64,000 nt of DNA from an uncultured Sphingomonadaceae bacterium (GTDB lineage Bacteria > Pseudomonadota > Alphaproteobacteria > Sphingomonadales > Sphingomonadaceae), in NCBI GenBank assembly GCA_947489315.1, contig CANLCX010000002.1, positions 62,001 to 126,000 on the forward strand. Direction: 5' to 3'. Made by a program: the position numbers and the translations under genes. The notes under the pieces were generated by a model. That model was not told where the DNA came from. It made no database searches and worked only from the letters and a program-made list of their open reading frames with translations. Of this stretch, positions 24,587-33,809 are shown piece by piece. Numbering within the stretch: the stretch's first letter is position 1; each line of letters begins with the position of its first letter.

Positions 24587-25348
24587 TTAAATTGCAAAAG
24601 AACCGGCTAACGTGCCCATGGTGAGCGCCCATCCATCAACGAGTACGAACAGCAAGAGCTTGAACGGCATCGAAATGATCGTGGGCGACAACATCATCAT
24701 CCCCAGCGCCATCAGTGTAGATGCGACCAAAAGATCGATGATCAGGAATGGCAGAAATATAAGGAAACCGATTTGAAAAGCGGTCTTGAGTTCGCTTGTC
24801 ACAAAAGCGGGCAGCAAAATCGAAAACGGAATATCCTTTGGTTCAGCCACTGGCGGTGTGTCTGCCAATTCCATAAACAGTTTCAAATCCGACTGCCGTG
24901 TCTGTTTGATCATGAAACCATGCAAGGCATCGCCGGACCGGCTAATCGCTTCTTCAATGGGTATCTCGCCTTCGCCATAGAGGGAATAGGCATCGACATT
25001 GATCGTATCGATGACCGGACGCATGACAAACAGCGACAGGAATAAGGCCAGTCCGACCAAGACCTGATTGGGTGGTGTTTGTTGTAACCCCAAGGCCTGG
25101 CGCAGGATCGACAAAACAATGATGATCCGCGTGAAGCTGCTCATCATCAAAACGATGGATGGCAATACCGTCAGCAAGCTCATCAGCAGTAAAATTTGCA
25201 GGGACAAGGTCAACGGCCTGCCATCACCGGAAATATCGTCCAGCGCCCGGCCCAGTCCCTCTGACAGATCATCCTGCGCAAACGCTGGGTCTGCAAAACC
25301 TAAGAGAAAAACTGCAATCAGTGCAGCAATCCGAAATGGCTTCGTCAT
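24587..25348 (-). CDS. fliP: Flagellar export gate protein FliP
   Basis: A 253-residue membrane protein with a cleavable signal peptide (ends near PAFAQ), as usual for FliP. The signature TVLPSIVLMMSSFTRIIIVL lies near residue 60 and QTPPNQVLVGLALFLSLFVM near 95. Four membrane helices enclose a periplasmic domain. Five FliP subunits form the pore core. Its start overlaps the fliO stop by four bases. Confidence 0.97.
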   Translation of the reverse strand: MTKPFRIAALIAVFLLGFADPAFAQDDLSEGLGRALDDISGDGRPLTLSLQILLLMSLLTVLPSIVLMMSSFTRIIIVLSILRQALGLQQTPPNQVLVGLALFLSLFVMRPVIDTINVDAYSLYGEGEIPIEEAISRSGDALHGFMIKQTRQSDLKLFMELADTPPVAEPKDIPFSILLPAFVTSELKTAFQIGFLIFLPFLIIDLLVASTLMALGMMMLSPTIISMPFKLLLFVLVDGWALTMGTLAGSFAI

Positions 25349-25605
25349 GGTTGACCTACACTGGCTGCAAGTCGATCAACCCGGTTTCGGTTGACGGATA
25401 TCAACAACGTCTGGCCTTCAAATTCTATCACCGCCAATTTCGTAAAACCGCCCATGGGAAGCGTTTCGAGTATCTTGACGCGGCGATCCTTTTGAGCGGT
25501 CATCAGCGCCGGTTGATATTTACGATACAGCCACAAGGCGGCGAATATCAGCCCGCCCATGACCGGTAAAAGAACCAGCAACTTGATGATATAGGCGGTC
25601 ATCAT
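25345..25605 (-). CDS. fliO: Flagellar biosynthesis protein FliO
   Basis: An 86-residue single-pass membrane protein with one N-terminal helix (IIKLLVLLPVMGGLIFAALW) and a short basic cytoplasmic domain with VKILETLPMGGFTKLAVIEF and LLISVNRNRV. FliO helps assemble the FliP pore. Identity rests on length, topology, the FliO-type cytoplasmic pattern and its place between fliN and fliP. Confidence 0.9.
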   Translation of the reverse strand: MMTAYIIKLLVLLPVMGGLIFAALWLYRKYQPALMTAQKDRRVKILETLPMGGFTKLAVIEFEGQTLLISVNRNRVDRLAASVGQP

Positions 25606-25940
25606 CAGCGTCTCTCCACTGCCGGAAAGCTGAGACCTTCATTTGCCAATTCGGCGATGCGGACGCCAAAGCGGCCATCGATAGTGACCACCTCTCCCTT
25701 TGCGACCAATGTCCCATTGATCATGATGTCGAGCAGATCATCGGATTGCCGGTCCAGCTCCACAACTTCGCCTTCTTGAAAGGCCATGATCTCGGCAAGC
25801 CGCTTCGATATCGATCCGACTTCGACGGACAAACGTACGGGAATATCCGCCAGCAATCGAAAATTTTCATTCTCGGCCCAAGGCGTTGTTTCAGCCTCTT
25901 TGGCTGTCTTAGCCGCAGGCGTTTCTTTCGGACTACTCAT
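25605..25940 (-). CDS. fliN: Flagellar motor switch protein FliN
   Basis: A 111-residue C-ring protein. The SpoA domain (LADIPVRLSVEVGSISKRLA to IDGRFGVRIAEL) occupies residues 30-105. A low-complexity Ala/Lys/Glu stretch precedes it. FliN stacks below FliM in the switch complex and helps dock FliH. It overlaps fliM by four bases. Confidence 0.95.
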   Translation of the reverse strand: MSSPKETPAAKTAKEAETTPWAENENFRLLADIPVRLSVEVGSISKRLAEIMAFQEGEVVELDRQSDDLLDIMINGTLVAKGEVVTIDGRFGVRIAELANEGLSFPAVERR

Positions 25941-26824
25941 CGCGCGTCTCCTCGTTCAATATGTTCAATCTTGAAGGCGGCACAGCCGTTTTTCTCACCC
26001 AATGTGCCGGTTGCAAATTTATGATTGGCAACAAATAGCGGTGGCTTTACGCGCGGCGTAATCGGGATAACGTCACCCGGTTTCAGCTCGAACAGCTCTG
26101 GCAATTGCATCACCGGTTGCGCCAAAATGGTGCGCAGCGGCAAATATATTTGTTGCAGCCCGTTATACCATTGCCGCTGCCAATGGGGATCCGACGCTTC
26201 GGACTGTTCCATGCTTTTATTCTGGATAAGCTCGATAGCGCTTTCAGCCGCGTCTGCAGAATAGACCACATCAATCTGCCACGAGATATCCGGTCTAATG
26301 GAAATTTTGAACGACTGGCACATAACCTGCTCATCTCGCTTGCAGACTGTTACATGCAACGGACTGGTTTCGTGATGTAGCAGCGCATGTTTCATCACTG
26401 CATGGTCAGCGAAACAGTCCCCCAGCTGCTGGATCAGCGCGCCTTGAAGCCGCGCAATTAATTGCAATTCAGCTTCCCGGAAACAGTCTTTATTACGCGC
26501 CACCAGCGGGCCGAGAGTGCCACCAAAATACAGCTCAACCAGACTGTTGATCATAGCTTCTTCAAGGCGAAAGATCAGTGAACCGCGTAACGGCAATAAT
26601 CGGAAAATTGAGAGGCTGGACAAGCCGTCCAATTCATCCGACCAGTCTCCATAGGACAGGAAGCGGATGTCCTGAGCGATGACATCAACCTTCTCGCCAA
26701 CCAATTGCTCGATAGCGATAGCCAGCCCGCTTTCATATTTGTCCGATATCCTCCTCATAGGTGACATGTCGGCCAAGCTATGGTTTGATTTTTCAGCAAA
26801 TATATGGGTAACAGGTGCCGTCAT
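25937..26824 (-). CDS. fliM: Flagellar motor switch protein FliM (no N-terminal CheY-binding motif)
   Basis: A 295-residue C-ring protein. The CheC-like middle domain has FRLEEAMINSLVELYFGGTLG near residue 95, where the family usually shows GGxG. The C-terminal SpoA-like domain includes LKPGDVIPITPRVKPPLFV. The N terminus (TAPVTHIFAEKSNHSL) lacks the LSQxEIDALL-type helix that binds phosphorylated CheY in most FliM proteins, making it some 30 residues shorter than usual. Either CheY docks differently or switching is not CheY-driven. No chemotaxis gene is in the window. Confidence 0.92.
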   Translation of the reverse strand: MTAPVTHIFAEKSNHSLADMSPMRRISDKYESGLAIAIEQLVGEKVDVIAQDIRFLSYGDWSDELDGLSSLSIFRLLPLRGSLIFRLEEAMINSLVELYFGGTLGPLVARNKDCFREAELQLIARLQGALIQQLGDCFADHAVMKHALLHHETSPLHVTVCKRDEQVMCQSFKISIRPDISWQIDVVYSADAAESAIELIQNKSMEQSEASDPHWQRQWYNGLQQIYLPLRTILAQPVMQLPELFELKPGDVIPITPRVKPPLFVANHKFATGTLGEKNGCAAFKIEHIERGDAR

Positions 26825-27399
26825 TATTGCACCACGAAGCTGGTAAAATAGACGTTGTTGACGCCCCCGAAACCGGTCTTCTCTTCCAGCACTTTATTGA
26901 TCGAACTGGTCAGCAACCCCTGCAACATTTCCTTACCTTGATGGGTACTGAGCGTTGCCGATTCCTGTTCTGCCAACGTCATCAGGATAGCGGATCGAAT
27001 AGCGGTTTCGTGCTCCTTGATATTCTCCAGAACCCGCTCGTCATAATAGGTCGCGATAGAGATGGAGAGCTGCGCAAAATTATTGCTGTTTTTTAGATTG
27101 GATGTGAACGGTCCATCAATTGGATAATAGGTTGCCTTGAACGCGCTTTCGGAAAAATTGGGCGTCCGTTTATCACCTTTTAAATCGGATAAAGTGACGG
27201 CTATTTTACCGTCATCCTTGGCCACGAGTTCCGGTTTCTCGACACCCTGTTGTCGCCCGGCTCCACCATTGGCGAGGAGGTATCCGACGGCCATTCCGCC
27301 GCTGCCGAGAAGAACCACGAACAGCGTTCCCATAACCGCTTTTCCAATCCGCCTGTCCCCGACCGGTTTCCCCAGCTTTTTTTCAATCGTATCAGCCAT
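26824..27399 (-). CDS. fliL: Flagellar basal body-associated protein FliL
   Basis: A 191-residue single-pass inner-membrane protein. A basic N terminus is followed by one helix (VMGTLFVVLLGSGGMAVGYLL) and a periplasmic domain ending VNNVYFTSFVVQ, the usual FliL finish. The conserved TLAEQESATLSTHQGKEML segment near residue 140 matches the stomatin-like FliL fold that rings the stator. Its stop shares one base with the fliM start. Confidence 0.93.
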   Translation of the reverse strand: MADTIEKKLGKPVGDRRIGKAVMGTLFVVLLGSGGMAVGYLLANGGAGRQQGVEKPELVAKDDGKIAVTLSDLKGDKRTPNFSESAFKATYYPIDGPFTSNLKNSNNFAQLSISIATYYDERVLENIKEHETAIRSAILMTLAEQESATLSTHQGKEMLQGLLTSSINKVLEEKTGFGGVNNVYFTSFVVQ

Positions 27400-27428
27400 A
27401 TTATTCTCCGAAATTGTGTTTTCAGGGG

Positions 27429-28619
27429 TCAGGCGTATCGCGCGCCGAGATGGGAAGAAGACCCATCAGGTCCCCTTGTCGCGGGCAACAAAGGCTCCGC
27501 TAGAGATCCATCGTTCGAGGCATATTCGCCCCGTTCGATCGCCGGTCGGCGGCCCTGCGTATCCGGACCATTATGCCCCGATTGTGATCCTGATTGTTCC
27601 TGATGGGTCACATCCACACGCACTAACTTCGAGCCGGTGAGCCGGATATCCTGCTCCAGTCGCCCTTGCGCGCCCAAGATGAGTTGTTTGGCAATTTCGC
27701 TGTCCGTATCAACACGCACGACATTGCCTGCTGCATCGGACATTATCTCCACATGCAATTTGCCAAGGTTTTGGGGTTTCAACTGAAAACTAAGCCTCGT
27801 TTTTTCGCCGGTCAGTTTCCCGATTTCCTGACTCAATCTTGCAACCCACTGATCATCGATCACGGTATCCAACGTCGGTAGTGGTGGAGCAGTTGCAGCG
27901 GTCGGCCTGATTGCCATTGGAGCAACCGAAGCAATGTCGATCAGCGGTGAAGATGCCATTGGCGATAGCGTCTGGTTGATCGGCAAAACAGCGCGAGCTA
28001 CTGATACGGGAGCATCGTCTTGCACACTGAATTTATTCGCCGATTTTTCACCAGCTGACTTGATCAAATGATTGTCTGGAAACGACTTCTGATCCCTCGG
28101 AATAGCATTTTCAAACAGCGGAGCAGCTGTCCTTATTTTCTGATCAATCAATGTACCAGATGTTACAAGCGACTTCGCCATGGGTTGATCATCGCCGCCC
28201 TGCCCCATCCCCAATATGTCCTTCGATATATCCAGCGCAGCCTGATTTCGCCGGCGTCCAATTCGGTCAGATTTGGTATCTGAAGGGACCGATGTTTCGT
28301 CGGTCATATTCTCACCCTTCAGGCTTGGCGCCGAGGAACCGTTTTCCCCTTGTGCAATAGCTATGGTTGCAGGCTCTTTCACATCAACCACAGTATCCGG
28401 ATGGCTGGGCGGACCCGGTAACAAAATGTCAGTTTCTGCTTTGTCCAATAGCATCTCCGCTGACTGTTCGCTGTCCAGCGCATCACCATCAACTGCCCGC
28501 GAAGCATCGGCAAAACGAAGCGCAAACTCATGCCCATCACTCGAAGGAACGGGGCGTTGCAACGGTGAACCAAGGGCTCTGGCATCAAAATTTTCCAGTA
28601 AGCGGAACAAGCCATTCAT
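27429..28619 (-). CDS. fliK: Flagellar hook-length control protein FliK
   Basis: A 396-residue secreted ruler protein. The first 270 residues are low in complexity and largely disordered. The C-terminal Flg_hook domain begins about residue 275 and contains RLSFQLKPQNLGKLHVEI and a following amphipathic helix, the part that contacts FlhB. It times the switch from hook to filament export. It is four bases overlapped with the FliJ-like gene upstream and 29 bases from fliL. Confidence 0.92.
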   Translation of the reverse strand: MNGLFRLLENFDARALGSPLQRPVPSSDGHEFALRFADASRAVDGDALDSEQSAEMLLDKAETDILLPGPPSHPDTVVDVKEPATIAIAQGENGSSAPSLKGENMTDETSVPSDTKSDRIGRRRNQAALDISKDILGMGQGGDDQPMAKSLVTSGTLIDQKIRTAAPLFENAIPRDQKSFPDNHLIKSAGEKSANKFSVQDDAPVSVARAVLPINQTLSPMASSPLIDIASVAPMAIRPTAATAPPLPTLDTVIDDQWVARLSQEIGKLTGEKTRLSFQLKPQNLGKLHVEIMSDAAGNVVRVDTDSEIAKQLILGAQGRLEQDIRLTGSKLVRVDVTHQEQSGSQSGHNGPDTQGRRPAIERGEYASNDGSLAEPLLPATRGPDGSSSHLGARYA

Positions 28620-29053
28620 GATGACAATCCTCTCTTCAATCCAATGGGCGCGATGCGGGGTTTCCCGATCCGATACGGCTGCTTTTCCAGCACTCGTTGG
28701 TCATGGGAATTTCTGGCTCGCCTAAAATTTAGTTCCGCGCGTTCTTCGCGAAGGGTCGAGATATGCGCCGATGACCGGAGGGTCGCTGCGATGTGTTGCG
28801 CCTCAGCGATCTTCTGTTTCTGGACGCTGCTTAGCGTTATCAACCGATGCCCAAATTCCAACCTGCTTGCGAGCATAGCCGACTGGCTGCAATCAATCGT
28901 GCCGAGCATGTCGTCCGCCATCGCTAATATTTGAGCGTGCGACATTTCCAGTCGCACGGCCTGACTCTCGGCATGGACCAAATCCCGTTGGGTCAATTTG
29001 GCTTGCAGCCGGCAAACGCCGAGTAACCGCTTTTTTGCGTGCATATTGTTCAT
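28616..29053 (-). CDS. fliJ: FliJ-position coiled-coil protein
   Basis: A 145-residue, highly charged, mostly helical protein located where fliJ normally lies, between fliI and fliK, with ATGA overlaps on both sides. The pattern of long helices (LQAKLTQRDLVHAESQAVRL, and a second around residues 75-115) fits the antiparallel coiled coil of FliJ, the export-ATPase stalk. Sequence identity to FliJ is not obvious by eye and the tail is unusually basic and proline-containing, so the assignment rests on position and fold. Confidence 0.7.
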   Translation of the reverse strand: MNNMHAKKRLLGVCRLQAKLTQRDLVHAESQAVRLEMSHAQILAMADDMLGTIDCSQSAMLASRLEFGHRLITLSSVQKQKIAEAQHIAATLRSSAHISTLREERAELNFRRARNSHDQRVLEKQPYRIGKPRIAPIGLKRGLSS

Positions 29054-30381
29054 GAACCGAAACTCTCAACAAGCCTGGCCACTGAGCTTTCAAGGCTGGT
29101 TTTAACGTCAATCGTTTGTTGCAAGAAAGACAGCTGGTCGGGACGCCGCGCAATCGCGTCGTCCAGTAACTTATCGCTGCCGGGCCGATAGGCACCCATG
29201 GTAATTAGATCACGATTTTCCGCGTACCGGCTCCACAAGGAGCGAAAGGTTCGCAATGCCAAGCTATGTTCCTTTCCGATAATATCCTGCGCAACCCGGC
29301 TGATCGACTTGCCAACATCTATGGCGGGAAATACCCCTTGCTCGGCCAGTTCGCGCGACAGGATAATATGTCCATCCGCAATGGCGCGGGCGGCATCTAC
29401 AATTGGATCGTCGAGGTCATCGCCATCAGCAAGAACGGTATAAAAGGCTGTTACGAAACCGCCTGTCTCTACATCGCATCCGGCGCGTTCCAACAATTGC
29501 GGGATGAGCGCGATGGCGCTGGGCGGATAGCCTTTCATGGTAGGCGGTTCACCAGCAGCCAAACCGATTTCTCGCTGGGCATGCGCAATGCGGGTCAAGC
29601 TATCGATCACCAGCAAAACACTCTTGCCCTCCGCCCGGAAATATTCGGCGATGGCCGCGGCGCGCTGTGCTGCTTTGATCCGTAGAATCGGTGAATGATC
29701 GGCAGGCACCGCTATAATGATCGCTTTACTGGCAATCCCGCTGTCCCTGCTTGCTGACACAAAATCGCTAACCTCGCGGGCGCGTTCTCCGATTAGCCCG
29801 ACCACGATAACATCCGCCTGCGTCCCGGATGTCAGTTGTCGCATAAGTACTGTTTTTCCTACACCAGAGCCCGCGATCAGCGCCAAGCGTTGGCCACATC
29901 CAACCGGTAACAGTGCATTAATGGCGTGTACGCCAACATCCAGTGGCCGGGTTACACTGCCGCGATTGAGAATATTGGCAGACTTGCCCTTAAGCGGCCA
30001 TTGCGCGTCGACTTGGATCGGCCCCATGCCATCAAGCGGGCACCCCAGCGGATCAATGATGCGTCCCATCAACTGAGGGCCAACCGCGACCTGTGCCGCT
30101 TGCAAGGTCGGCCGAACGCGCGCATCGACACGGATATCGACATGCTGGTCGAACGGCGCCAGCGTCGTCATATCCCCATCAAAACCGACAACCTCGGCAC
30201 CAATTTCACGTCCGTTCTCGGACTGTATCTGAGCGCCAAAACCAATGGGATAATCAAAGCCGCTGGCATTTAATAATCCACCGGAGCAGACCTTCACTTT
30301 CCCCCATTTGGTCAGCGCAGGAGTTATAGCACCCGTTTCAATCAGGAGTCGCGACAGCCGATCATAATCAAGGTCTAACAT
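29050..30381 (-). CDS. fliI: Flagellar type III export ATPase FliI
   Basis: A 443-residue F1-beta-like ATPase. Walker A is GSGVGKT near residue 165 and Walker B is VLLVIDSLTRIAHAQREI near 250. The flagellar signature EPPTMKGYPPSAIALIPQLLERAG follows. It unfolds and feeds export substrates with FliH and FliJ. A frame is open upstream to 30522, but ATG 30381, which overlaps the fliH end by seven bases, starts the conserved N-terminal domain and gives the normal length. Confidence 0.96.
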   Translation of the reverse strand: MLDLDYDRLSRLLIETGAITPALTKWGKVKVCSGGLLNASGFDYPIGFGAQIQSENGREIGAEVVGFDGDMTTLAPFDQHVDIRVDARVRPTLQAAQVAVGPQLMGRIIDPLGCPLDGMGPIQVDAQWPLKGKSANILNRGSVTRPLDVGVHAINALLPVGCGQRLALIAGSGVGKTVLMRQLTSGTQADVIVVGLIGERAREVSDFVSASRDSGIASKAIIIAVPADHSPILRIKAAQRAAAIAEYFRAEGKSVLLVIDSLTRIAHAQREIGLAAGEPPTMKGYPPSAIALIPQLLERAGCDVETGGFVTAFYTVLADGDDLDDPIVDAARAIADGHIILSRELAEQGVFPAIDVGKSISRVAQDIIGKEHSLALRTFRSLWSRYAENRDLITMGAYRPGSDKLLDDAIARRPDQLSFLQQTIDVKTSLESSVARLVESFGS

Positions 30382-31031
30382 GATCCGCCTTCCCGAGGAT
30401 CGATCCTGGATTCGATCTCTTCTGTCATCGCATTTGTACCGGATAATATTTGCCCAGCTGCATGGGTCAGACGAACCGAACCGGGCAGTAGCGCCGGATC
30501 GACCATGATCGGGATATCGCAATCATAATCTTGCAAAATATCCGCATCGCTTGCCGCAATATGCAGGCAAGCTTCTCCGATATTTTCATTGATCGATGCG
30601 ACGGCTTCGTCACATCGTTGCTGCATCAATTCTCGGTCCATATTGGCGTGGCCAATGGCTTGCTCGAATAATGAGAGAATGACTTCCCAAAACTGTTGCG
30701 TAAGCTTGGCTTCATCGACAATTTTCAGACGATTGAGCGCCGCGGCCAGCAAGTTCCTAGCATGGTCATCCTGATCATCGTGGACCATAGCGGCCTGTTG
30801 CCCATTCAAATATCCTTGTGCGTATGCATCCGCGATTTCTTTGTTCAGTCCGTTATCCGATGACTCGGATCCTTCCTCAATATCGTCTTCCTCGGGAGGC
30901 TCACTTCCGCAATCCAAACGCCAATCATATTTCGGATGGAAGGCTGTTTCGCGCATTTGCAAAGAGCCGGTCATGTTAAAGTCCGGACTATGCTCTGCCG
31001 AAGAGAATTCATTGTCAGACAAATTCATCAT
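30375..31031 (-). CDS. fliH: Flagellar assembly protein FliH
   Basis: A 218-residue stator-type regulator of FliI. The N-terminal 70 residues are acidic. A glycine/alanine helix (IADAYAQGYLNGQQAA) near residue 90 and the C-terminal domain with LFEQAIGHANMDRELMQQRC and DPALLPGSVRLTHAAGQI match FliH. It ties FliI to FliN in the C-ring. Its start overlaps the fliG end by 17 bases. Two adjacent ATG codons (31031, 31028) are possible. Confidence 0.9.
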   Translation of the reverse strand: MMNLSDNEFSSAEHSPDFNMTGSLQMRETAFHPKYDWRLDCGSEPPEEDDIEEGSESSDNGLNKEIADAYAQGYLNGQQAAMVHDDQDDHARNLLAAALNRLKIVDEAKLTQQFWEVILSLFEQAIGHANMDRELMQQRCDEAVASINENIGEACLHIAASDADILQDYDCDIPIMVDPALLPGSVRLTHAAGQILSGTNAMTEEIESRIDPREGGSC

Positions 31032-32088
31032 TCTGCCCCCCTAAGATAATCGTTCCATCTTCGGCGAGCATGCGAGTCTGAGCCACGATCTGCTTTTGAG
31101 CCGTGCTAACCTCATCCTTTGAAACCGGCCCCATATCCGCAATTTCATCTTCTATCGATTGGGCGGCGCGCTTTGACATGCAGCCAAACATTTTCGCAGC
31201 GAGATCGGGATCAGCGCCCTTGATTGCCAGAATAAGGACTGCATTCTCGATCGATCGCAACACCATGCCCAGGTTTTTGTCATCCAGATCGATCAAATCT
31301 CCGAAGACAAACATTTCTTCTTCGATTTTGCGAGCGAGCGCCTTGTCCCTTTTGAGCAGCGCTTTAATGATCCGCTGTTCCGTCTGTTTTTCAACATTAT
31401 TCATGATCGCAGCAGCCTCGCTGGTGCCGCCAGATTTCTGACTGGTTGTTGTCGCCGGCTTCTGTGATTGCCGGGCTATCAAGGCTTCGATATCGCCAAT
31501 CGCTTGTGCGCCGATAGAACCCATATCCGCTACCCGGAACACAACATCATCCTGTATATCATCGGCGAGCTGTTGCAGCACATCGCCCGCCGTTTCCGGC
31601 TCCAGAAAAGACAGGATCACGGCCATCATCTGGGGGTGCTCATCCGCTATCATGCTCGCAATTTCATCGGCGGACATCCAGTCTAGCTGGCGATGCAAGT
31701 GGCTGAGATCCGAGCGCGATTGATGTGGGGCGATCCGGGTCAACATGTTGGCTGCGCGACCGGGGCCAAATGCCTTGCCCATAATCGATGTAATTTGCTG
31801 ATGCGCGCGATAGCCAATGGCGGTACGACTGCGCGCTTGTTGAACAAAGCGATCAAATACGAAATTCACATCATCTTCACCAACCTTGCTGATGGCCAGC
31901 ATGGCTGCACCAAGGCTCTGCACCTCGCCCGGTCTGAGACGCGATAATATGTCGGCGGCTTCATCCTCGCCAAAGGTCATCAGCAATATCGCAGCTATCT
32001 CACTGCCGGACCATGTGGGACCGGTTGTAATTTCCGCTACGGGCAGATTGTTTACTTGCGCCATGCTGTCGCTTGCCGGATCAGCCAT
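31015..32088 (-). CDS. fliG: Flagellar motor switch protein FliG
   Basis: A 357-residue rotor protein. The N-terminal domain binds FliF. The EHPQ motif (IADEHPQMMAVILSFL) near residue 145 binds FliM. The torque helix region MFVFGDLIDLDDKNLGMVLR to MSKRAAQSIEDEI keeps most conserved charged residues. It is slightly longer than usual because of an N-terminal extension and a Ser/Thr-rich linker near residue 210. ATG 32088 overlaps the fliF end by eight bases. Confidence 0.96.
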   Translation of the reverse strand: MADPASDSMAQVNNLPVAEITTGPTWSGSEIAAILLMTFGEDEAADILSRLRPGEVQSLGAAMLAISKVGEDDVNFVFDRFVQQARSRTAIGYRAHQQITSIMGKAFGPGRAANMLTRIAPHQSRSDLSHLHRQLDWMSADEIASMIADEHPQMMAVILSFLEPETAGDVLQQLADDIQDDVVFRVADMGSIGAQAIGDIEALIARQSQKPATTTSQKSGGTSEAAAIMNNVEKQTEQRIIKALLKRDKALARKIEEEMFVFGDLIDLDDKNLGMVLRSIENAVLILAIKGADPDLAAKMFGCMSKRAAQSIEDEIADMGPVSKDEVSTAQKQIVAQTRMLAEDGTIILGGQNDEFV

Positions 32089-33808
32089 TGGCCGCTTCCT
32101 TTCGAACGTCAGCATCGACGCGCTCTTGTCCCAGCAGATCCTGCACTGTCAGCGCCGCATGATCGGGGTTTTGGCGCACAAAATTTTGGATCAGTGCAGC
32201 GCGCTGCGCATAGCCATCGGCAGAGCTGATCATATCCAGCGATACCGGATCAACTGGCTTATTCGCGGCTGCGCTCTCGCGGCTCAGTTCTTGATCGATA
32301 TCAGACGCCAGTTGCAATTGCTCTGCATCCGACAGGTTTGACCGGTTGGTGCGGACTTTCTTTAGCAGCGGCCGTCCAAGACCAAAGATCAATGCTAGCG
32401 CCACCAGCAATGCCGAGACATTACGAACGAGCAGAGAAACCCAACTGGCTTCCCACCAGTTTTCCACCGTTTCTTCCACAGGCAGAAAGGCCCGCGCCTC
32501 TATCGCCACTAGATCGCCGCGCTCCGCCTGAAAGCCAATGGCCCCTTTAACCAGCGCTTCTACAGCAGCCAGTTCTTGCGCCGAGCGTTGATTTTTCCCC
32601 ATCGGCGAGCGGAGCGCCACGGCAACGGACAAGCGCTTCAATGAACCGGCAGCCTGTTTGGTCACCGACACTTCGCGGCCCAGTTCATATTGGCGAGCGA
32701 ATTTTTCCGATGTGCGGCTGGTTTCCTCTTCCTCTGCCGCGCCGCCATCGCCTTGGAACTCGTCCGTCAGTTCTGGCTCTTCTGGCGGACGATTGGCGAG
32801 CGCACCGGGAATACCATAGCTGGCTCGCTCTCCCGGTTCATTGGACCAGCTTCCTTGTTCCGTCCGGACACGCGCATCTTCTGGCGGAAAGCTCTCGCGG
32901 GTCGCTTGATTTTCAGAAAAATCCATTTCCGCTGTTACTTCGGCGGTGAAATTATCTGCGCCAATCATTGGTGTGAGCAATGACGTAATGGTACGGCGAT
33001 AGCGTTCTTCGACTTGGCCCTGCACCATCAGATGCTGCTCGGCCTGATCCGATGCGCTGCTCGATCCATGCCGCGACATCAGGCGACCATTTTGATCGAC
33101 CACGCTGACGGTATCTGATGACAGTCCAGGGACTGAGCTCGACACCAGATATATGATTGATTGCACCTGTGCTTCGCTAAGCTGGTTCCCGCCGACAAGT
33201 GTTAGCATAACCGACGCAGAGGGCTCAGAACGATCCCGCACAAATATACTGGGCGCCTCGACCGCGAGATGAACGCGCGCCGAAGTGATATTGTCCATCG
33301 CCTCAATAGTGCGCGCCAGATCGAGTTCGCGAGCAGCGCGCAGCTTTTCGTTTTCGACCGCCCGGCTTGCGCCCATCGGCATCGATGAAATCAAACTGTC
33401 TCCGTCAGGCGCTGACTTGGGTAGATTTTGCGCCGCCAGTGCCAGCTTGGCCCGATGATAGTCATCCTGCGACACCGTCAAACTGCCGTTCGACTGGTCA
33501 ATGTTGAAACTGATGTTAGATTGCTGGAGCGCTTCTGCGACCGCGGCTTTGTCGGATTCAGGAAGGCCGCGAAACAAATCTCTTTGCGGTGGTTCGCGCA
33601 AAGCCAGCCAAAAGGTGGCGGCCAATGCGGCCACGGCAAGCAATCCCAGCCACGGCAGAGCACCTGTTATGGCTGGCTGTTTGACCAATGCCTGTATACG
33701 ATCACGCCAGTTAGCATCATTTGGATCGCCGTTGGGCGGCCAGAGCGGCGTCAAATCTTGAACCGGCTTGTCGACCTGTTGATCAGTGGTGAGACTAAGT
33801 TCATTCAT
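32081..33808 (-). CDS. fliF: Flagellar MS-ring protein FliF
   Basis: A 575-residue membrane ring protein. Transmembrane helices lie near residues 50-70 (LPWLGLLAVAALAATFWLAL) and 465-485 (LLVRNVSALLVALALIFGLG). Between them are the YscJ-type domain with SARVHLAVEAPSIFV near 175 and the ring-building motifs. The C-terminal tail DLLGQERVDADVRKEAANG interacts with FliG, encoded next. It is the foundation on which export gate and rod assemble. Confidence 0.96.
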   Translation of the reverse strand: MNELSLTTDQQVDKPVQDLTPLWPPNGDPNDANWRDRIQALVKQPAITGALPWLGLLAVAALAATFWLALREPPQRDLFRGLPESDKAAVAEALQQSNISFNIDQSNGSLTVSQDDYHRAKLALAAQNLPKSAPDGDSLISSMPMGASRAVENEKLRAARELDLARTIEAMDNITSARVHLAVEAPSIFVRDRSEPSASVMLTLVGGNQLSEAQVQSIIYLVSSSVPGLSSDTVSVVDQNGRLMSRHGSSSASDQAEQHLMVQGQVEERYRRTITSLLTPMIGADNFTAEVTAEMDFSENQATRESFPPEDARVRTEQGSWSNEPGERASYGIPGALANRPPEEPELTDEFQGDGGAAEEEETSRTSEKFARQYELGREVSVTKQAAGSLKRLSVAVALRSPMGKNQRSAQELAAVEALVKGAIGFQAERGDLVAIEARAFLPVEETVENWWEASWVSLLVRNVSALLVALALIFGLGRPLLKKVRTNRSNLSDAEQLQLASDIDQELSRESAAANKPVDPVSLDMISSADGYAQRAALIQNFVRQNPDHAALTVQDLLGQERVDADVRKEAANG

Positions 33809-33809
33809 A

